Below, in pieces: positions 59,223-64,000 of a stretch of DNA of 64,000 bases. The stretch is from assembly GCA_022648295.1 (NCBI GenBank), contig JALCME010000003.1, forward strand, positions 1-64,000. Reading direction: 5' to 3'. The number at the start of each line of letters is the position of its first letter. Position 1 is the first letter of the stretch. Both the position numbers and the translations under genes were made by a program. Source of the DNA: Bacteroides sp. Its GTDB lineage: Bacteria > Bacteroidota > Bacteroidia > Bacteroidales > Bacteroidaceae. Under the pieces are notes generated by a model. It was not told where the DNA came from, searched no databases, and was given only the letters and a program-made list of their open reading frames with translations.

Positions 59223-62200
59223 ATGAATAACAATAACGGTATGGGACATAAAAGTTATCGTGTATCTGATGATTCCATGTTTGGTGATTCTACTTATGTA
59301 CATGAGCAGTTGGACCGATTACAATTTGCTCTTGATGCTTTTTGTGCAGGTGATACTTCCGTCAGGCTAAGCAAAGATCGTGATGATAAGTTTGCTGATT
59401 TGGCAGATGCTTATAACAACATGGTTGAAATGGTGGGGAGCCTTTCCTCTGAAGTTGCCAGAGTTTCTAAGACAGCTGGGACAGAAGGTAATTTGGCTGT
59501 ACGGATGCAGTATAATAAACCGGTGAATGGAATATGGACTGATTTGATTGAGAATATGAATACTCTTATACAAACAATTTCCACTCCGATCAATGAGTTG
59601 AATCGGGCATTGAGGGAAATGTCAAAGGGTATTGTTAGTGTTCATTTCCATTCTCAAAATGTATCTGGTGTTTGGAAGGAGCTTATAGATAATGTGAATA
59701 TAATGACAAAAAGCTTGAGTAGTCAGATACAAGAGATGGTTAGCATTTCACGTGCAATAGCTCTTGGGGATTTGTCTCAGAAAGTTGCTCTGTCTACTGA
59801 TGGCGATATGGAAGTATTGAAAGATACCATAAATAATTTGGTTGATTTTATGAAAGCGTTTTCTGCCCAGGTTACTAAAATGGCTCGGGAGATTGGTACT
59901 GAGGGGTTGCTAGGTGCACAAGTTGTGATTCCTAATGCTGCCGGTGTATGGAAAGAGTTGACTTCAGATGTAAACTTAATGGCAAATAGTTTGACTCAAC
60001 AAGTTCAGGATGTCACTCAAGTGGCTTTTTCAATCAGCAAAGGAGAACTGAATAAAAGGATGGAAGTAGATGCCAAGGGTGAAATGGGTAATATGAAAAC
60101 AACTATTAACCGAATGGCTGATTATTTGACTCTTATCTCAAATGAAATAACTAATTTATTAAATAATCTATCTAATGAAGGTAAATTGGGCACACAAGTA
60201 GTTGTGCCAGAAGCTGCCGGAATCTGGAAAATCTTGCTAAATAATCTGAATTTGCTGGCTGATACTTCGACGCGGCAAGTTCGTGAGATTAACAAAGTAT
60301 CGTCAGCACTTGCTGAAGGTAACTTTACAAGTAAAATTGAAGGAGAATATAGCGGTGAGGTATTTGGACTGAAGAGCAATATAAATTCAATGGTTGATAG
60401 TTTTGCTGACCTTGTAGCAGTTGCCAATGAAATAGCAGCTGGCAATATGGATGTGGAAATGCCTATTCGTTCTAATAACGATATGCTTGGTAAAGCACTT
60501 TATACCATGACTAATAATCTGAAACGTATTTCTAAAGAGAATGAAGACGAATCTTGGATTAAAAGCGGGCAAAGTGGATTGAGTGATTGTATGCGTGGAG
60601 AGCAGAATATTGTAGAGTTGGCTAAGAATATTATTACTTATCTCACTAAATATGTCCATGGTAATGTTGGTGCATTCTATTTGCTTGAGGATGGTAAAGA
60701 TGAACCTGTGCTGAAACTTACAGGTTCGTATGCTTATACCCGTCGAAAGAATATAAGCAAAGAATTCAGTATAGGTGAGGGACTTGTTGGTCAGGCTGCC
60801 TTGGAGAAAGAGACTATTGTGGTGAATGACGTGATCTTAGATGAAGATTTTCCTATCACAGCTGGGACTTTTGTTAAGCAATCCCGTACCATTGTCGTCC
60901 AGCCGTTTATTTTAAATAAGAAGTTGGTGGGAGTATTCGAAATAGGGTCTACGGAACGTTTTACTGATCACGATTTAAATCTGCTCAAGTTGGTCGCAGA
61001 TAATATAGCTATCTCTATCAACTCGGCGAGAGACCGCCAGAAAATGAAACTTTTACTAGATGAATCACAACGCCAGTCTGATGAATTACTAGAACAACAG
61101 CAAAAAATGAAGGAACAAAGCGATGCGTTGAAAAGGACCAATGAGGAACTTGAAGTCAGAACGCTCGATTTGGAGAAGCAAAAAGAGGAAGTTGTTGTTG
61201 CACGGGCTGATATTGAACGAAAAGCGAAAGATCTGGAACTGGCCAATAAATATAAATCGGAATTTTTAGCGAATATGTCCCACGAGCTTCGGACACCGCT
61301 TAACAGTCTGCTTATTTTGGCTAAAGAGTTAAGTAAGAATGAAAAGAAAAATTTGAATGAAGATCAGGTAAAGGATGTTAATATTATTTATGAAGGTGGG
61401 GTTGACTTACTTAATTTAATTAATGATATTCTTGATTTATCGAAAATAGAAGCCGGACGGATGGCTGCTAATTTAGCGGAAATACAGATACGTGATATTG
61501 CTATTAATCTTAGCAAACAGTTTGAGCATGTTGCCAGACAAAAAAATATTGGTTTTAAAATAGAACTAGAAGAGGGCTTGGAGCACTTTATTTCCGATCA
61601 ACAAAGGCTAGAGCAAATACTGAAAAACCTTCTTTCTAATGCTATTAAATTCACCAATCAGGGAGAAGTGAAATTGAGTATTACCCGATCGGTCACGGTT
61701 TTGAATATACATAATAAAAACTATCCCTCAGGCGAAGCTCTACTATTCACGGTTTCTGATACAGGCATTGGCATTGAGAAGAATAAGCAAGCTATGATTT
61801 TTGAAGCATTTCAACAGGCAAACGGAGGATTGTCACGCCAATATGGGGGTACTGGCTTGGGACTTACCATATCCCGCCAGTTGGCTACTTTACTTGAAGG
61901 AGAAATTGGCTTGAAAAGCCAGATTGGCGAAGGTAGTGAGTTTACCCTATACCTTCCATTGTCTCCTAAAATAGAACAAAATGAAGTCCAAACAGCAGCT
62001 GCTGCCATATCTAAAATATCTCATGAAAGGTCTGTCACTGCAGAAATTTCTCATACAGGAGTTTCAACATCTAATAATATTGTCCAGTCAGAGCACTCTC
62101 CTGTTGCCAAGCAGACTCTAAAGAGAGTAAATATGGGTCAACATACGCTTATAGACGATGATAGGCAACATATCGTTTCCGGGGATCATTCTATTTTGAT

Positions 62201-63359
62201 TATTGAAGATGATCATAACTTTGCCGATATTCTTAAAAAAGAAATTCGCAATCATGGCATTAAGGTGATTGTTGCCGATCGTGGTGAAGAAGGTTTGGAA
62301 TTAGCTTCCCGTTATTTACCGGACGGCATTATTCTTGACCTGCGGTTGCCCGATGTAAACGGTCTCATTGTACTTGATAATCTTAAATTCAAACTGGAGA
62401 CTCGCCACATTCCGATACATGTCTTTTCTGTTGATGATCAGGAGCCTGAGATTTTAGAGAGGGGTGCCATAGGATTCATTTCCAAACCGGTGACCCAAAA
62501 AGATATTGAATCAGCTATCAAGAAAATAGAGAATATTTATAATGCCGGAGTAAAAGACATTTTAATTATTGAGGATAATAAGACCAGTCAACAATCCATT
62601 GTCCGTCTGTTAGAAAATAAGGAAATACGTATTACTACATCCGATACAGGGCGGAGGGCTTTGGAGTTGTTAAGCACTCAGCATTTTGATTGTGTTATTC
62701 TTGATCTTACTTTACCGGATATGACGGGATTTGACGTACTGAAGGAATTGCAGGAGGTCGGGCGTAAAAACATTCCTATTATTGTCTATACCGGTAAGGA
62801 GCTTAGCAAGGAAGAGATTGCCGAACTGAATAAGTATACTCATAGCATTATTATCAAAGGGGTTATATCTCCCGAACGATTACTCGATGAGGTTTCCTTA
62901 TTCCTGCATAGTTTAAGTACTAATATGTCCGAAGAACAGCAACGTATTGTTGCCAAATTGCATGATCCTGAAGAACTGCTTAAAGGCCGGAAGATCATGA
63001 TCGTAGATGATGACATGCGTAATATCTATGTTTTATCGAAGAAGCTGTCGGATGTTGGAATGGATGTCTATACCGCTGAAAACGGTTCGGTGGCTTTGCA
63101 ACTTTTAAAAGAGCATGAAGATATTGAAATTGTCATTATGGATATTATGATGCCTGTGATGGACGGGCTTGAGGCTATCAGGCGAATACGAAAACAAAAT
63201 CAGCTCGAAAAATTACCTATTATTAGTCTTACCGCCAAAGCTATGGCAGAGGATAAAGAACAATGTATGGCTGCCGGAGCCAATGACTATCTGACTAAAC
63301 CAGTTGATATGGATCAGCTTATAAGTTTGATACGTATCTGGCTATATAAAAATAATTAA
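59223..63359 (+). CDS. Soluble poly-HAMP hybrid histidine kinase with three receiver domains
   Basis: I prefer the ATG at 59223 (1378 aa) over the GTG at 59217. There are no membrane segments. Residues 30-440 are repeated HAMP-type units with the phrase AGVWKELT/AAGIWKILL repeated about every 90 residues; 460-600 is GAF-like (YVHGNVGAFYLLEDG...SIGEGLVGQAAL); a coiled coil spans 605-680; HisKA has FLANMSHELRTPLN with His687; HATPase follows (LLSNAIKFTNQGE, GGTGLGLTISRQL). Three REC domains have Asp near 1037 (LDLRLPD), 1160 (LDLTLPD) and 1306 (MDIMMPVMDG). Fungal group III kinases (Nik1/Os-1) have a similar HAMP array, where it senses osmotic stress. Confidence 0.92.
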   Translation: MNNNNGMGHKSYRVSDDSMFGDSTYVHEQLDRLQFALDAFCAGDTSVRLSKDRDDKFADLADAYNNMVEMVGSLSSEVARVSKTAGTEGNLAVRMQYNKPVNGIWTDLIENMNTLIQTISTPINELNRALREMSKGIVSVHFHSQNVSGVWKELIDNVNIMTKSLSSQIQEMVSISRAIALGDLSQKVALSTDGDMEVLKDTINNLVDFMKAFSAQVTKMAREIGTEGLLGAQVVIPNAAGVWKELTSDVNLMANSLTQQVQDVTQVAFSISKGELNKRMEVDAKGEMGNMKTTINRMADYLTLISNEITNLLNNLSNEGKLGTQVVVPEAAGIWKILLNNLNLLADTSTRQVREINKVSSALAEGNFTSKIEGEYSGEVFGLKSNINSMVDSFADLVAVANEIAAGNMDVEMPIRSNNDMLGKALYTMTNNLKRISKENEDESWIKSGQSGLSDCMRGEQNIVELAKNIITYLTKYVHGNVGAFYLLEDGKDEPVLKLTGSYAYTRRKNISKEFSIGEGLVGQAALEKETIVVNDVILDEDFPITAGTFVKQSRTIVVQPFILNKKLVGVFEIGSTERFTDHDLNLLKLVADNIAISINSARDRQKMKLLLDESQRQSDELLEQQQKMKEQSDALKRTNEELEVRTLDLEKQKEEVVVARADIERKAKDLELANKYKSEFLANMSHELRTPLNSLLILAKELSKNEKKNLNEDQVKDVNIIYEGGVDLLNLINDILDLSKIEAGRMAANLAEIQIRDIAINLSKQFEHVARQKNIGFKIELEEGLEHFISDQQRLEQILKNLLSNAIKFTNQGEVKLSITRSVTVLNIHNKNYPSGEALLFTVSDTGIGIEKNKQAMIFEAFQQANGGLSRQYGGTGLGLTISRQLATLLEGEIGLKSQIGEGSEFTLYLPLSPKIEQNEVQTAAAAISKISHERSVTAEISHTGVSTSNNIVQSEHSPVAKQTLKRVNMGQHTLIDDDRQHIVSGDHSILIIEDDHNFADILKKEIRNHGIKVIVADRGEEGLELASRYLPDGIILDLRLPDVNGLIVLDNLKFKLETRHIPIHVFSVDDQEPEILERGAIGFISKPVTQKDIESAIKKIENIYNAGVKDILIIEDNKTSQQSIVRLLENKEIRITTSDTGRRALELLSTQHFDCVILDLTLPDMTGFDVLKELQEVGRKNIPIIVYTGKELSKEEIAELNKYTHSIIIKGVISPERLLDEVSLFLHSLSTNMSEEQQRIVAKLHDPEELLKGRKIMIVDDDMRNIYVLSKKLSDVGMDVYTAENGSVALQLLKEHEDIEIVIMDIMMPVMDGLEAIRRIRKQNQLEKLPIISLTAKAMAEDKEQCMAAGANDYLTKPVDMDQLISLIRIWLYKNN

Positions 63360-63363
63360 TGAA

Positions 63364-64000
63364 ATGTCTTCTGAAAAATTAGCTGATATAGAAAGTTCTT
63401 TGCTTTTGGAAGCTGTATACAGGCGTTATGGGTATGATTTTCGTTCTTATACATTTCCGGGCATGCAAAAGCGCTTGGAGGCATTTGTGCAAACGGAGCA
63501 TTTAAATTCAGTTTCGGATATGATTCCACGGCTTTTGCACGATAATCTTTTCTTTAATCGGTTATTATCGAGTTTGTTGGTTACGGTAACTGATTTTTTT
63601 AGGGACCCGGATGCCTATAAATCTCTTAAAGAGAATGTGATGCCTGCGTTGCGGACGTATCCCTATATAAATGTTTGGTGTGCCGGATGTGCTACAGGTG
63701 AAGAGGCTTATTCTGTAGCTATTATGTTAAAGGAAGCCGGCTTGTTAGGGAGAAGCCAGATTTATGCTACTGATATTAACAACAAATCACTATCTGTGGG
63801 TAAAGAGGGAATATATTCTTTAAAACGATTGGGGCAAAATGCAGATAATTATAGATTGGCAGGAGGTGCAGGCGATTTCTCTCAGTATTATACCACCAAA
63901 TATAATGCTTTTAAAATGGATAAAGAGTTGCGGGAACGGATTCTCTTCTCCAGGCATAATTTGGTGAATGATGGGGCCTTTGCAGAAATGCATCTTGTCT
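63364..64000 (+). CDS. cheR: CheR-type protein methyltransferase (3' truncated by window end)
   Basis: From ATG at 63364 the frame is open to the window end (212 codons). The product shows the CheR N-terminal helical domain (FRSYTFPGMQKRLEAFVQTE), then VTVTDFFRDPDAYKSLKENV and INVWCAGCATGEEAYSVAIM, the SAM site. It begins four bases after the kinase stop, so they are one operon; kinase-CheR-CheB groups of this sort are found in Bacteroides, with unknown targets. CheR methylates glutamates on receptors; the poly-HAMP kinase, which is soluble, may be the target. Confidence 0.9.
   Translation, partial: MSSEKLADIESSLLLEAVYRRYGYDFRSYTFPGMQKRLEAFVQTEHLNSVSDMIPRLLHDNLFFNRLLSSLLVTVTDFFRDPDAYKSLKENVMPALRTYPYINVWCAGCATGEEAYSVAIMLKEAGLLGRSQIYATDINNKSLSVGKEGIYSLKRLGQNADNYRLAGGAGDFSQYYTTKYNAFKMDKELRERILFSRHNLVNDGAFAEMHLV

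Overview
The window looks like chromosomal DNA of a gut Bacteroides carrying the right-hand 30 kb of an integrated siphovirus-type prophage. The evidence is the set of nearest-looking protein families, Bacteroides-style promoter -7 elements (TAnnTTTG), and paired systems common in that genus (flavodoxin with DUF2023, NrdDG, Hcp beside a Crp/Fnr regulator, a soluble multi-HAMP hybrid kinase beside CheR). The species cannot be fixed from this sequence alone.

Prophage (1 to about 30,055). The left end lies outside the window, so no integrase is seen. Bases 1-8753 hold tightly packed, often overlapping small early genes: a protein with 9-residue repeats, NinG, a filamentous-phage-type replication initiator candidate followed by a hairpin cluster, a DUF3127 OB-fold protein, a beta-class DNA methyltransferase with an altered catalytic motif (DPPS), a tiny lipoprotein, a frameshifted DUF4406 gene, a ribbon-helix-helix/sigma-like fusion, an HNH nuclease, a PUA/ASCH-like protein and a DnaA-domain-IV-like protein. 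From 8926 comes an HK97-type morphogenesis module: terminase small and large subunits, portal, prohead protease, major capsid, connectors, tail terminator, tail tube, chaperone, tape measure, distal tail proteins and a 1371-residue receptor-binding protein. Lysis follows: holin, endolysin and a single-protein spanin. After a terminator, a separate operon with a palindrome over its promoter encodes small proteins and an XRE regulator. The phage ends in the 3' part of a tRNA-Gly(CCC) gene, the right attachment site, followed by that gene's own terminator.

Host region (30.1-64 kb). A Crp/Fnr regulator is divergent from hcp (nitrosative stress). A His-rich membrane peptide precedes a three-gene CzcCBA-type metal efflux system. 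A histidine acid phosphatase follows. Reading leftwards, DUF190-crcB has a probable fluoride riboswitch, and a compact TetR - methyltransferase - ABC - methyltransferase - ABC operon resembles siderophore or small-molecule transport systems (YbtPQ/IrtAB-like). Then come flavodoxin and DUF2023; a cytochrome c biogenesis gene (ResB-CcsA) broken by a one-base deletion in a G run; a tandem-repeat spacer; nrdG and nrdD, with nrdD preceded by a cobalamin riboswitch; a 1.3 kb gene-free stretch; a rubrerythrin-VIT1 iron protein; an MsrA-MsrB fusion; and a hybrid kinase with three receiver domains followed by a truncated cheR.

The main themes are anaerobic redox and stress physiology (Hcp, NrdDG, flavodoxin, Msr, ferritin-like VIT), metal and fluoride resistance, and a temperate phage with several unusual regulatory or lysis elements. 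All assignments come from reading the sequence and recalling family signatures; no database search was run.
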